64,000 nt of DNA, taken from the NCBI GenBank assembly GCA_005281725.1, contig SSBO01000009.1, positions 12,523,606 through 12,587,605 on the forward strand, written 5' to 3'. How positions within the stretch are numbered: position 1 is the stretch's first letter; the number at the start of each line of letters is the position of its first letter. The stretch comes from Wuchereria bancrofti (taxonomy: Eukaryota; Nematoda; Chromadorea; Rhabditida; Onchocercidae). Of the stretch, positions 49,573-63,343 are shown one piece after another. A program made the translations under genes and the position numbers. Under the pieces are notes generated by a model. It searched no databases, was not told the DNA's origin, and saw nothing but the letters and a program-made list of their open reading frames with translations.

Positions 49573-52500
49573 TTAATGCCGCTCTTTATCGAACTTATGC
49601 ACATTCAGCAATAATAATATTTGATAGGATTTAAGAGAAGTAATCAATGCTTGCTCGATCTGAAACAATTTTTTACAATAACTTTTCTGAACCTAGTCTC
49701 TATGTTTAATAAAGATCACTAAAAAAATATGCAAATCATTAGCTAAACTAACAATAATATGTCAAAATAGAAGAATATTCTCGCGAATTTTGATATACTG
49801 CAGTAGAAAAATGGCAACAGTACAACATTAAAGACAAGGGATTATTCTACCGGTAGTTACGAGTGAAAAGAAACATGTTGTAACTATTATATGGGCGAAA
49901 AAAGAAAAAATCTGAACGTACATAATACCAGTATGAAAATTGGCAGTTGATTATCAAGATCGAACAGTTATGAAAATTAAACAGTATCATGTATTAAAAG
50001 TTACAAACCTGAGGATCTGCTTTGGTACTTGCTACACAGTCTACAAGAGTTGGATAGAGATTAACCAGTTCTGTATAGAATTCTAAATTGAAGTTATCAG
50101 CATGACGTACAAGCCCTTCAATAAGTGTACTCACGGCGTGCAACACAGATGTCATTTCAACAATTCTTTCCTGAGAAAGACGCAACTGTCCAGCGTTTAG
50201 TTGATCACGGACAAACGATAACATTACCTAGACACACAACAACAAAAAATTGATTTGTTCAGAAATATTTTGCGAAAAACATAAAAAAGTAATTACAAAA
50301 TAATGTGACAAATGTCGAGTATTATAAAATAACTGCAAATATGAGATAACTAGTTAAGCAAACTAGTTAAAGGTAATTAAATGATTACTTCTTTGCATCT
50401 GGCCAGCAATGACGAGATTGCAGAAGTACCTAAACTTGATGATGCAATACACTGTCTTCTTTTTTCACTTCCACTTACTCCTTTGATATCGTCAACAACA
50501 ACTGATTCTAAAAAACAGAATGAAAATTTAAACTCCAATTAATCAATTTCTAAAACTGTAGCAATAATTCTTAAAATAAAGATTTCAATTACATTTTGTC
50601 CGCGAAACTTTGGACAAAACAAAATGAACAAAATATGAATTATAAATTTAATTATCTAAACTCAGTTAAATTCAAATGCAGCTTAAAGCAGACTTCATTA
50701 CACATCTGTTTTAAATGGTTTCGTCAAAATTTTCGAGTCTTAATTATCAGTATAATTTATACCACTAAGAAAATGCACTGGTGCCGCACTTCGTACTATA
50801 TCTGGTTGCTCCTCATTTTGACTCATTGATAGCAGCGCCTCAAAGCATACTTTGGATAACTCCGCTCGTTGCGCATATGTGTCTAAAGCTACAAGAAAAT
50901 TTTACCAGTAAGTGTTACTTGAGAAAAACTAAATCCAACAAGAAATATCGACTATAACTATATAATTCTACAATTATATATTTGAAAAAAATCTTCACAT
51001 AGCAATATTACATATTGTAACTATGTGTGAATGTCAAACCCACAATAAAACGATACCAAAGACATCAGAGGAATCCACAGTACTTATAGAACCACGATTC
51101 AGTATATCGATTATTTTCTGGATAAAATCAGTTGGAAATACACTTGCGTACGGTAATATCTGAAGTGAATATTTCTTCTAATCAAGATAAAACTGGTGCA
51201 ATATTTTTTGAAAAAAGAAAGATATGCTTATAATCAAGAAAAATTATTTCAGCAAAAGAAATGCAAAATTTTACCTCAGTTCTAATCAATTCTATCAATT
51301 GGCAATCGATAAATTCATGCCTTTTTCGTTCATCAGCATTTAATGGACATGATGGACGACTGGAAAACATTAGTCAAAACAAACTTTCATAGATGATAAA
51401 ATCAACCATTTTGAGTTTTCAACTAAGTTTGCCGTTCACATTTGAAAATATTCAAGCTCTATGTAAAGTACAAAAATACAAAATACAAAACATACAAAAG
51501 AAACTTGGAAACATTAAAGTAAAAGTTTCAATTTACCTATTGTTGAATAAAAAACGATCTAATGTCTCAGCGATCACCGGCCAAATTGTATTAAAATAAC
51601 GAGCTGAAGTTTTCATTTATATATCAATTAATAATGAAAGTTCATCACAACTCTGCTTGATTTAGAAACACTTTAAAAATTTGAGTACTTTTTTTTAGAT
51701 AAAATAAAAGTGAACAATTATCCAATGCCCTTATATAATCACTTTTTAATATAGTATTTGTAAACAATAAATATTTATATATTTTGGAAAATGCAAACTC
51801 ACAATACTGTCTGGCAATAGGAAGACCTAATCGTAAAACTGTGCCAAATGCTGACGCTGCTGCTTTCCACGTACTTTGAGAAGGACATTGGTATTTTAAT
51901 TCCATTGGCTGCGCCAAACACTGAAAAAAAACTTTTGAAGATGCTGGTTGATGATAGAAGATAACATGGAAGAAATAACAATCAAAGAAAATATTTAATA
52001 CGACCAGAAAGTACCAGAAGTTCGAATAAAATTAATCTCTACCGCATTCAAATCTTCTTCAGATAAAAAAGCGTGCATAATCTTTCGTTCAAACTAATTT
52101 TCTACCACTGTAAGTATGGTAGCATGAACATTCTAACAGTGTTGGAGAACAAAAAAGAAACGAACCTTGACAATATCAACAAATACAGTAGACTGGATAA
52201 TTTCCTGGAAATGCGCGGTACCAGCGTAAAATTCTACCACTGTTCGTAATGATAACTCAGCAAAAATTACCATATTTTGTACTCCTTTCTAGAATTACGA
52301 AACAATAAACGACTGATTTTTCTTTCGTAAGTAAACAGTGGTAAAAAAATTTTATATGCACTACAGCAAACTGAAATTGAACTGACGCCTAGAATTTTAT
52401 ACCATCTTATTCTTTATTAGAAGATAACCGTTACCAACTATTAATATAATAAAGTGAAATATACGTTAGAATTTCAAAGAAATAAACAAGGTAAACATTT

Positions 52501-55500
52501 TCGGCTTTATTTGATTCATATTCATTAACCGGTGGACGAATTGCAAAAGTTGTGAAATCAAGCATCAAACGGATGAGATCGGGTAAAGCTGGGCGCAGCG
52601 ATGAACCTGTATCCAACATATCCTGCAAGAACACGTCTGTCAAATAGCCTTCCGCTTGAAAAAAATTGGAACTCAAACAGTACGAACTGATTGTTTCTTT
52701 TTTTGGTTTAACAAACCTGATATATAATTCGAACACAATTGAGAACGGCTTCTAGAGTTGGGTTGATGTCATTTGCACTCGATAATACAAATGGAACTTG
52801 TTCTGCAGTTAGTGGAACACTAACAATACCCTGAAAAAGTCAATAATAATTTATCATCAACGACATTCATTATAAACTATCGTATTACCTTCAAAATACT
52901 CGGCACTTCATCATATTTAAAATCATCACATGGGATTTTCTTTCGAACTCGTTCAAATAAAGGAATGAATATGTGGAGTAATGTGATGAGATGTATTTGT
53001 CCAGGGACAAAATTTCCGCCACTCCTAAAATTTCAATATATAATTTCTTCAAAATATAAGAATATCAAAGATGTTAGACACCACGAAAATTTTTAAAGTT
53101 ATTCAATAAGCGTAAACATTAACAGTAAGAGGACTATCTTCTTAAGATAAGACTATGAGAACGAAACATTGCTTAATCCAACAAAATTATTTGAAAACTC
53201 ATATCCTATACTCCTAATTGTACCTTCAATATAACTCTCAGTTTTTGAAGGCTGAAACAAATTTTACCTCTCAGATATGGGCATCATAGCGTCCGACCGA
53301 AAATCAACTTTGAAAGGTTTGGCCAAAACCAGCGACCGTGAGATAACCAACCAGCTCTTAAATAATAGTAATAATTCAACTTAACTTTATCTTGGTAATA
53401 TTTTACAACAAACGAGAAATAAAAAAAAAAAATCAATAAGAGAAAAAGAAGCAAAACGAATGATCGCTTATAAATTAACCATTTCCAGCTGAACATTATT
53501 AACAGAGATGCCTTGATTACAAATTGCAATGGCTTCAACATAAGCATTAACAGACCTTCCAAGAAGTAATCCATAAATGTTCCGGTAAAACAGGCGACTC
53601 ATCACCAACACAATTTCCAACAGAAGAACTAAAACATATTATGACGTACAAAGGAAGTATATATAGATACATTAATATGAAATTGATATTTCTAATGTCC
53701 AAATACATAACTCTAATTAGTTCTAGTATAAGCAAGTTTGGAATAATCATTGAACTACTACTGTTAATCATAAAATCTAAACAAACAATAAAACATACTT
53801 GACAAACTTTTCTCTTTTACCCATCTCAAAGCCTTGTGACAGTATTTTACCCAACAACAATTCCTGTAAACATATCTAATACTTATGTGAAAGGTTACAA
53901 TGACTTTTTAATAAAAGTGAAACAATAAAATGAACCGACCAAGTGTAACCAGATTGATATCTCGCGAAAAAAATGTAAGAAGAGTTTTAACTAGATGAAT
54001 ACAAGCCTGGAAACTTTTAAGTGCAGCCAACGTCATTTCACTATTGTCAGATGCAGCCAAATATTCGATATAATGAAGAAGGGTCGCCCACATTGCCGGA
54101 AAATCATCTGAAATGCATCACTGACTTCTAATTACTACTGAAAACTTAATACATAATTTTTGCTTTCTCACTCGACTCATACCGCGATTCAAATTAAAAA
54201 ATAATATATTGTCTGAAAAAACTAAAAAATTAAATAAACCGACCAAGTGAAAGTAGAACTGCTCGTTGAGCATTGAAAATTTTGACAACGCCACTGAGGG
54301 TTTGAACTGATGTTTCAGCCCACTGTTTTGATTCGGTATCTCTCGAATGATGTATAAGTATGTTTGAAGCACCCAAAGCTGAACTATCTGTTCGCGTTGT
54401 TGAAGCGCTAAGTGTTAGAGCTCGTACTTTATCTAACATTGGGAAAAGTATCTGAAATTGAAGAATTTCTTTTACTATAAACTTTGTGGACAAAACTAAA
54501 AATTAAAAATTTAAGTTTGAGTTGTCGACATTAAAATTTGCTTAATAGAGGTCACGAAAAAAGGTAATTTCAAGATCCAAAAAAAGGAATAAAGATTAAC
54601 ATTTCAATACCTTCCAAACCATATGTTTCCATGTATCCGATTTTAGCGCTAAACCATGAGCAGCAATTGTTTGTAACAATGTTTGACAAGCACTTTTACG
54701 AACTGGTGGTCTAACATCAACACACAATTCGGACAAGCAATTGTATAGCACTAGCCAAATTGTTTCACTTTGTTTCTGCGAAAGTTTCGAATTTTTCCGG
54801 TATACAAAATCAGAAATTGTCCACTGAAAGAAGTAAATTGTTTTAAATATGAGGAATTGCTTTGTATTTGAATATGAATTGAAATTTTCAAGGTTTTGCA
54901 ACCATGTCTGCCTACTTCTTGGTTTAAATTATTCAAACTACTGCCGTACAAAACTTACCAACTGTCCCAAGGCTGAGAGAGATATATTTAATTCGCACTG
55001 CTGAGAACCATATTTTGCATCAGTTTCAACAAGCAGTTGTATGCAATGGAAGGGTAATATTTCGAGAAAATCTGTAATCATCAAAGCGACTGCCTCATAA
55101 CTTTGTTTCACCAATACTTCGTCGTAACTAAAATTTTACAGAAATTTCAAAAAGTTTTAACTTCTTTATAGCAACGGATTCCTCCTGTTCCTAAGAAATG
55201 CTACCATCTCTCTCATCATAGCCAAGGTAATTATTCATTTTTACAAAAATAATCGAGTTCTGGAAGAAAAACCAAAGAATTATGGAAAATCTGAATAAAG
55301 TCACAAAACTCTGCCCAACAATTTCAGCTGTTGTTAGCTCATTAGCAAGTGGAGTAAACAGTTCAATATATATTTCATAGTAACAAACCGAAATCCAACT
55401 ATAACATCTAGAAAGCCGTGATGTAAAATTTCGAAACTGCAGTAAAAGAAAACCTTAATTTTCCAGCCACAACAACACGAACAGTTTCAATAACGGTTGG

Positions 55501-58500
55501 CCACTGGTCAGAGGTTAATTGTTGACCAGCTGATTGTAACACATTTACAAGGCATTCGATTTGCTTTCGACGTACATCTATGTATTCAATTTCAGACATT
55601 AATGATAAAGGTGACAGTATCAACTGTTGACGTTTCTGCAAATGGATGACATGGAATGAATTTAAGTTAGAATACTTAAAATGCACAGATAATTCAAAGA
55701 TTCTTGAAGACCACTAGAACAGCCAGACAATTTCAAGAAATTCCGTTTCATTTTTCTTGAAATCTTATCCTTTTTGCTGTTCAATATTGTCCGATTCCCA
55801 GCATCTTACAAAAAAAATAAAAATGTAAATAAATATTGAGAAATCAGAGTTGAAATTAACAAAAGCATAAAAATATTGCGAAACACAAATTTGCATAAAG
55901 ATTTAGAACACTCGTCTGTAAATATGGATTACTAATAAGATACAACAAACCGATTCTGTAATTGCAGTTTTGACTTTTAAAGCACTTTTCACCAGTACTG
56001 TTAATGCTTGTGCACCCCACTCACGCAACTTTGCATAAGGATGTCCCGATACCTTGAACAGTACAAGCACATATATTTTCACTTACATTATTGCGTATTA
56101 GAATTGGGTAAATATTAGGAGAGTTTCAATATATGTAAACAACGCCAAGTGATATGTAACCTCAATAAGATGAGCTGTTACAGGTCTCCAAAATACTTCT
56201 AAACGTGAAAGATTTGCCATCCCTGTTTGCTGCAACTTCGCAACAGGAAAAAAAGAAGGCTCACGGGAACCATTCTGTGACACCTAAAAATCCTTTTATA
56301 ATTCATAAATACTTTAAATTCTCAACCATACAAAAACAAAAATTCAAAATCCAAAAGTTGCTCACGATCATTGCTTCGGAAGAAAGTTTACATAACGCGG
56401 CGATCACATGATGTAATGCAACGTCGTCAAGCTTCGCTGTCGAATCAAATAATTTATTCAGCATAGCTGCCTACAAGTTGATTTTATAAGCAGGAAACCT
56501 TACTGCACTGATAAATATACAAATTCTTAAAATAAGTTACATATATATATATATATATATAGCTTTTTCTAAATGTGAAAAGAACAAATGAATATAAACA
56601 TACTACAACAGGGACATCAGCCATTGCAGCTGTTGTAAGAACATTGGTATTGGAGTGCGAACCACTTACAAGTGAAGTCCCATCAATGGTTTCGCCTGAA
56701 ATTAGTACATATATAAATAATGTGGAGTATTCACATTTGCAAAACATACCGCTTCTGAATAACGCTTAAACGAATTCTTCAGAATTGCTAAGGATTTTCT
56801 TTTTTTTAAAGAAAAAGTTTCTAACATTCAAATGTGCAATCAATTTTCGCTACGAATTTCGCTAAGATTCAACAAATTACTACCATAAATTCATAATTAT
56901 ATCACATACCATCAGACCGAAATCCGCCTTGCATACTTGGGGTCATTCCCAAAATCCACACTAAATGTTGCATCGAAGCTAGTACAAGATGCCAACAATC
57001 ACCCAAATCTTGACCATTAGCTTCAGCAGAGCTTATCAGTATACGTGCCACTTGCACATTTTTGGCAGTTAACTAGAGAACAAAAAACCTAGTATGACAG
57101 ATGTGAAATTTTAATGAATATATTTAAAACAGAAGTTTCAAATTGCAAAAATCTTCCCGAAAAAGTGTCGAAAATGAAGAAACAATTGAACTAAAAGGGA
57201 CATACCACGACAGTTCCACTGTAAAAATTTAAAGGAAGTGAAGGAGTTGGACAGATAGTACTAACTGCTATAATTTGACATGGCTGATTCGATACTGATT
57301 CATTTTCAACCTTTTCCACTTTAGAACCTTAAAATAAGAAAAACAAAAATGTTATCCGAAAGATAAAAGTAGAAGCAAGAAAAGAACGTATAAAAGCAGT
57401 ACATCAATTTATGTATGGAACTGACAAGAAAAATTCATAAAAAATTTGATACTTGATCGTTTGTCGTGTTTTGCTACACTACCTATGATGTAATGAATAT
57501 TCAAACAATCTATCAATTATTGGTAATTAGAAAGACTTTCAGCAACATACCAGTCAAAGAATCCTTCTCGAAGTGAGGATTAACTGAAATTAAAGATCCT
57601 GATATGGGACTTAAGCTACCGGAAGCACTTGCTATTCGCATTAAATAGTTTGGTGGTAAAGCAGCTTTACACAGTGCAAAATATGCGGCATCACGGCCAG
57701 CTGTATGACCCAACCGACATGATAAAAGTGTCATCGTGACAAAACATTTCAAGAGTTGTTCTGTTACCGATTCATCAATACTAAAATCAAAGAAAAAAAA
57801 ATCATGATGATAAAAAAGACAACAAATAATTCTATAAGAGATTTTCAAAAAAAAATTCATTTTGATTATTCAAAAATATATGGATATTTGCGTAGACAAA
57901 ACAAAATTCAGTGAACCACATATGGCTCATCATTTGTTGATTGTAGCGCATAAAATCACCCTTACCTTGCATCCAGAAAAAGTGAAATTGCAACAAAAAG
58001 GTTTGTATAAGTTGATTGATACAGCTCTCGTGCTACATCTGCAATGCTGGTTACTTCTTACCAGAATAATGAACAGCTCTACTAATCAAACTGACAAACT
58101 CCTCAATATATTTAATTGGATTGATAAATTCATATATTTATGGCAACCTTCTTTTTCCTTTCGTGAGTGCAAAGATTCAATAGCTTCGAAAACTGATTGG
58201 CAGCAGCTGCATATACAATAATAAGTTAAAGATAACGAATAGCCATTAGGTAAATTAAATGCGTCATGTTTCTCTAAGGAATCTAACCTGAAAAACGGCA
58301 AAGTTTAAAAAAGCTTGATATTTATAATTATGGAACCAGCCAAAATGAACGATCTAAGGACCAGCATCCCAAATTTCCGTGACTAACACAAATACGTCTT
58401 CATCAACACATAACAGGATGTATCAATAAAATCAGCCATCAATTCATTCGTTTCAATCCATTTGTTCCTAGCTGGCTATTTGTAAAGAGTGAAACCAGAA

Positions 58501-61500
58501 AAAAAAATTACAATAACGATTTCTTGGAAGTAATATTTTGACAAAGTGGAATCCACACACCACGGTACTGGAAGCCTGGTTGTGAGCCTGACTGAATGTT
58601 TGGTTCAAATTGTTCCTCATCTTTAGCAACTAAAACAACATTTTCTGAATAAATTTCATGATTTACAGCATAACTGAACAAAAAATTAAGTTAGCAAATA
58701 GCTTATCATTAACTGCTTTAGGGATTTTTTCTAATATACACCACTTGGCTCCTTGTCCAGGATCATAAAATCGATTAGGTGTGAGCTTTTAATACTTGTA
58801 CACACTGAAATGGAACAAAGACATATATACGGGCCACCACTTCGCAGATAACAATATTTCTGTCACAGCATGAATTACAATTAAGGAAGAAGGTATCTAC
58901 AACTATTGAACTCTATAAAATACTATTCGTAACATAAAAAATCTTTCCAACATAATAAACTTACTATTTTCCGATACACTTGGACGCAAAAACGACAATT
59001 GTACATGCGTTGCCAAGCCAGATACGATAGAATTAATTGCTTTCGTGGCGCCTGGCCTTGCGTCGTAATTTTCACAGAACCAACTAAAGCGAAACTATTA
59101 ACAATAAATGGCAGTTACGCCGATCAACACTAATAATTATTAATAAAAAGAAATTAAAAAGGCGGATTAACAAGATTATCGCTAAAAAGCCTGATGAATT
59201 AGGAAAAAAAATTTATGAAATGAAAATATACATCAAAAGCTCGGGTAAAACAACAATTTTGTGCAAAACTTCAACAGCAATAGCACGCTGCCAACCCAGC
59301 TTATCGGATTCTAGGAACTTTACAAGTAACGCCAAGAAGATTTCACATTCTGTTACCTGGAATTACCAAATCAACTCATGGCATACTAAATTTAAATAGT
59401 ACATAAACTGTCACGTAGACCTACAAGAAAACTCTTCTTTCCCAACTTGATTGTAATGTCTGAATAAAGTCATTCAAAACTAGCAAAATTTTTGATTCCA
59501 ACCAAATCAAGATGCAAAACCATCATAAACAAACCAATAAGTTGTAATAAAGCGTAATCAAAATTACAACGACACGTAAAAGTCGCATCGAAATTGGAAA
59601 ATATATACGTTCCGGTGAACAAGGCATTTGAGATGAAATAGAATCTAATGCTGCGTGTGTACTTGAAGAAGGATGCTGCGATGTGATCTAAATAAAATAA
59701 ATTTCAAATGTTTGTTTGGAGTAAATTTGGGCATTCAAAAAAAGAACCAATTTACAAGGAACAAAATCGAACCGATGAAAGATGGTATCATCAAATATGG
59801 AAACAAAATACTGGTAATAAGAATGAAATGATACGCGACCTGCATCTGCTTATGATTCGGTGCGAACAATTTGATGATTAAGGGACATACTTGGTCTTTC
59901 AATAACTGAGCAAATTCGGGATGCTACAAAAAAAAGCAATTATTAAAAAAAAATACCAGAAAAAAAAAGAAAAGACCAATTATTGAAAAAATAAGAGAAA
60001 TACCAGGAAGTTAAGTAAATTAAGATAAAATCTGTTCCATTTACTTGGAATATTCAAAAAGTTTGGTCAGTAAATAAGATAACTACGTCTACCAATTAAC
60101 GGCATACAGTAATAAAGGATAATTAAAGAACCTTGGTAAATACAGATGGGTAGGAAGAAAGCACTGATTCTAACAATTCTAAACCTAATGTACGCGTCAT
60201 TTCCTGAATACCAACCAACCAAAGTGGTGCCTCAGAGTTGATAAGCAAACAAAGATCCTGGAAAAAAAAATAATAGTGATCGAAGACCCCTGATGTTTCG
60301 AAATGGTTACAGTTCAGTACTGTTTAGGTAGTAAAACAAATACAGATATATAGAATAAACATTGTATAATTTGAAAAATATGAGCAAAGGTAAAAAAAAA
60401 AAACAGAATAAATAAGGTACGAAAAATGACAGAAAAGCTAGGAAAAAAAAGTGACAGAAAGAGTAAGGAAAAAAAAAAATATTCCGATTCGGTCTGATGA
60501 GTATGTATCCATCCTATGCATAGTTTTCTGAATAATAGAAAATTGGACTTACATGGAACAACATGTAACCATCCAAAGCACACGGCCTTAATGCCGGTGG
60601 TGGAGCTTTTGCATGTATTCGTACAGTTTGATGAATGGTTGACATATCATAACCTTTCAAACCATCTTCCTTGAAAAAAATAACTTTCGTCATTCATAGA
60701 AAATATGTAATTCTAAATTTTTGCAGTATCTGAACTTTTTTTTTTTGGCCAATAAAGAAGATATCGGCGATTTAATCAGTATGGGATAGATTATCTGAAA
60801 CATTATCACTGTTGACAATATAAGTAACTTCACGGTAGTATACTGCCAGTATGAAATAGTATCATAAATGTGCACCGAATTAATTTTATAATATGAAGAG
60901 AAAACATTAAATAAGCAAACAAAAGCAGTTCTGGAATGAAAGTACCTGGATAACTCGTTCATAAACACAATTCACCATTTGTCGTACAGTTGCTGATGCT
61001 GTGTTTATTACAATTGGATCTTTTGCAAAATTTAAACGGAAGCACATCACTAAACACTGGAATAAAAAACAATTAATACGACGTAATGAGACGATAATGA
61101 TATTGCATTTGACCAACAGCAACAATGAATGTCACCTTTGCAAGCCACTGTCCAGTAACCAGTAATTCAGTGCTGACAAGCGGTGTTAATGTTTGTAAAA
61201 CTCGCAATTCTTCGCACTCCGCTTCCATCAAATGCCAAAGTTCATTAACAATAATATGAGCAGAAGCCTGAAATAAAAATATACTAATTAAGTACATTTT
61301 TCAAGATGCTTCTTAAATTTTAATAATAATTCTGCAACAAATAATATCACTCAAGCTTCATTACTAATTGCTTCTTTCCCTGCAATCTTCAACAGTCGAT
61401 TTGATTTATCGCTCCAACAGCTTTAATGCATATTCACCAATAGACGTATAGATAATGCATATAGAAAACATATTCAGTGTTAGAATCAAATGATCTTAAG

Positions 61501-62154
61501 TGTTTAATATGTATTCAACAATAAGTTAAAAAGAACAAAAAATGTTCTAGCAAATATAAAAATTATAAAGACAAAAAAAAAAAAAAGACAAATGAAACAA
61601 AGACGTACGGATTCAATCACTCGGTGTTGGACCATCTTTTGAATGGCTTGCAAGGACACCTGAACGAGGCGAGCATTTCTACTTGAACAACCCAAAATAA
61701 GTGGTTGTAACAGCTCGGCACTAGCACACCGTATATTTGTTAGCAAATTTTGCTCATTGGATGCTGTACTAATATTTTTTATTTTTACAAGACCTGATTC
61801 AGCAGCCTGGAAAATACCAGATTTAGCAATTATGAAAATGATGGAAACTGTAGCGTATATTAGCTGGAAATTTGGAAGCCCTACAGTAATACAAGAAGTG
61901 AACAATGGTTTAGAAATTCTGGTTTTCAATATACACAGGTATTTTAAATTATTTTCACAGCATTCTTATCCAAAATGATATCAGTAATAAAATTGACCAT
62001 TCAATATAACAATATGTAGCAAATTTGGAACTACCTCTTTAACTTGTGAATGCTTTTTCCTAGCCTCTGTCGAAAGCGTTCTCAAATCCGATAACAGATT
62101 TTCTACGAGTCTTTTTGCTTCAACAGCTGTACAGAATGGTCCACTGCTTGACAT
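49573..62154 (-). CDS. mon-2: MON2 homologue (Sec7-related trans-Golgi/endosome scaffold), 41 exons, about 1736 aa
   Basis: Peripheral Golgi/endosome HEAT-type protein, related to large Arf-GEFs but lacking a Sec7 domain. With Dopey it supports endosome-to-Golgi recycling and Wnt secretion. Exons 1-20: 62035-62154, 61609-61806, 61136-61267, 60946-61056, 60553-60669, 60132-60257, 59840-59923, 59535-59687, 59232-59356, 58965-59083, 58742-58804, 58512-58644, 58148-58287, 57966-58038, 57551-57780, 57206-57327, 56910-57072, 56604-56695, 56366-56470, 56161-56283. Exons 21-41: 55951-56052, 55454-55635, 54959-55127, 54611-54823, 54244-54451, 53950-54107, 53799-53863, 53556-53628, 53268-53356, 52889-53024, 52717-52830, 52497-52622, 52166-52288, 51803-51920, 51537-51603, 51275-51359, 51057-51159, 50763-50888, 50389-50507, 50009-50227, 49573-49659. 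Total 5211 nt, in phase, close to human MON2 (about 1717 aa). Anchors: [79 protein letters not shown]. Boundaries of exons 10-12 and the lower edge of exon 38 are the least certain. Confidence 0.94.
56541..56561. repeat. (AT)n microsatellite in MON2 intron
   Basis: Ten AT units between exons 56366-56470 and 56604-56695. Confidence 0.9.
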
Positions 62155-62160
62155 CAAAAC

Positions 62161-62166
62161 CTTAAG
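62161..62166 (-). promoter_or_regulatory. Candidate SL trans-splice acceptor of MON2
   Basis: CTTAAG, preceded by a T-rich stretch, ends six bases before the start ATG (62154) on the minus strand. Such short leaders are typical of trans-spliced nematode mRNAs. The start itself is supported by alignment of the first residues to the family N-terminus. Confidence 0.4.
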
Positions 62167-63343
62167 ATAAAGAAAAATTTTTTTCTTGCACCAACATAGA
62201 CTGCTCGCCGTAGCGTACGTTGCTCAGCTTCCAAGAATCAAAACTAATACTATAGTGTGAAACAAACTAAGTGAGCACCAGAAACCTCAGTAAACATCAT
62301 ATAAAATCAGTCACCTTAGTAACTTCACATAGATCTTGACGAATAACTCGAAATTTACTGGAGTAAAATTTCGCGGTAAAGTGTCGAATGATGAACGACT
62401 ACAACTACCTGTTTAAAGACGAACGATTTATGCCGATTCGATTCCGAAAGAAATATGAAAATAAATCAAAATCTGATTTAAATAGTGGAACAACCATGGT
62501 TCAGACCAGAATACATCCGACTTTTTTAATTTTTAATAAACTGTTTTTATTCATTGCTTTTTGGCATAAAATTGTTCAATGTAATAAAATGCACCGCTGA
62601 AATATCCACTGACAAAAAAAAAAAAAAAAAAAAAAGGATTAAAAATTCAACCATAAAAAGAATTTAAAAAGACTTCAATGGAAATTAAAAAACTGACATA
62701 AATGCAACATCACAATAACAAATAACAACACACACATATATAAATAGAGAAATAAATAGTAATGATATTCACCGATCATTTCAGAAAAACCGTACAACGT
62801 AACAAAATTAAGAAAATAAAGATAATTTATAAATTATAACGATTAAGAGGAGCAAGAAAAAAAAAAGAGGAAACGAATGAAAGAGCGAGCAAATCAAAGT
62901 CAAAGCACTGGACTATCTGTTATTCATATTTTATCAAGCATACTGCGATAAAGATAAAGATAGCAATAGTGACAAGATTATAATCCAACCACTTAAAGAA
63001 TGAGTAATCTTTAACGAGATGTGTGAGATCTCAAATAAATAAAAGACGACGATACGCTAACCGTATCATTATGCTCCTAAATTGCTAAAAACAGATCATA
63101 GATACACATCGTAATAGATGACAATTACCCACTTTTTAACAAATGTAAAAATTTTCAAGTAATGAAAAACTCACCAAATCATTCTCCAGATTTTCCTTAC
63201 TTAAATGGTCAAAATTTTCAATGATTTGCTAAGTAAAAGCACATACAAGAAAACTCTTTGCAAAGCAATTACTCTTAGAAAAGCTCTTTTCATTTTATGT
63301 TTATGTTTTTTTCTCATATAAATTACGAAAGCACAAAACTTAT
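62167..63343. other. Intergenic region between MON2 5' end and upstream gene 3' end
   Basis: Both neighbours are on the minus strand. The 1.2-kb interval should carry the upstream gene's 3' UTR and the MON2 promoter. A 22-A run occurs at about 62614-62635. An open frame at 62388-62600 has no splice partner or recognisable motif and is not called. Confidence 0.5.

Noticed and set aside
52431..52736. Reading the minus-strand open frame here as one long MON2 exon starting near 52736
   Set aside because: The frame conflicts with exon 52717-52830. Using the TTCTTGCAG acceptor at 52623 restores phase and matches the family length.
57862..58221. 119-codon plus-strand open frame
   Set aside because: It lies antisense over MON2 exons 57966-58038 and 58148-58287, which align with the family; the frame has no recognisable motif.
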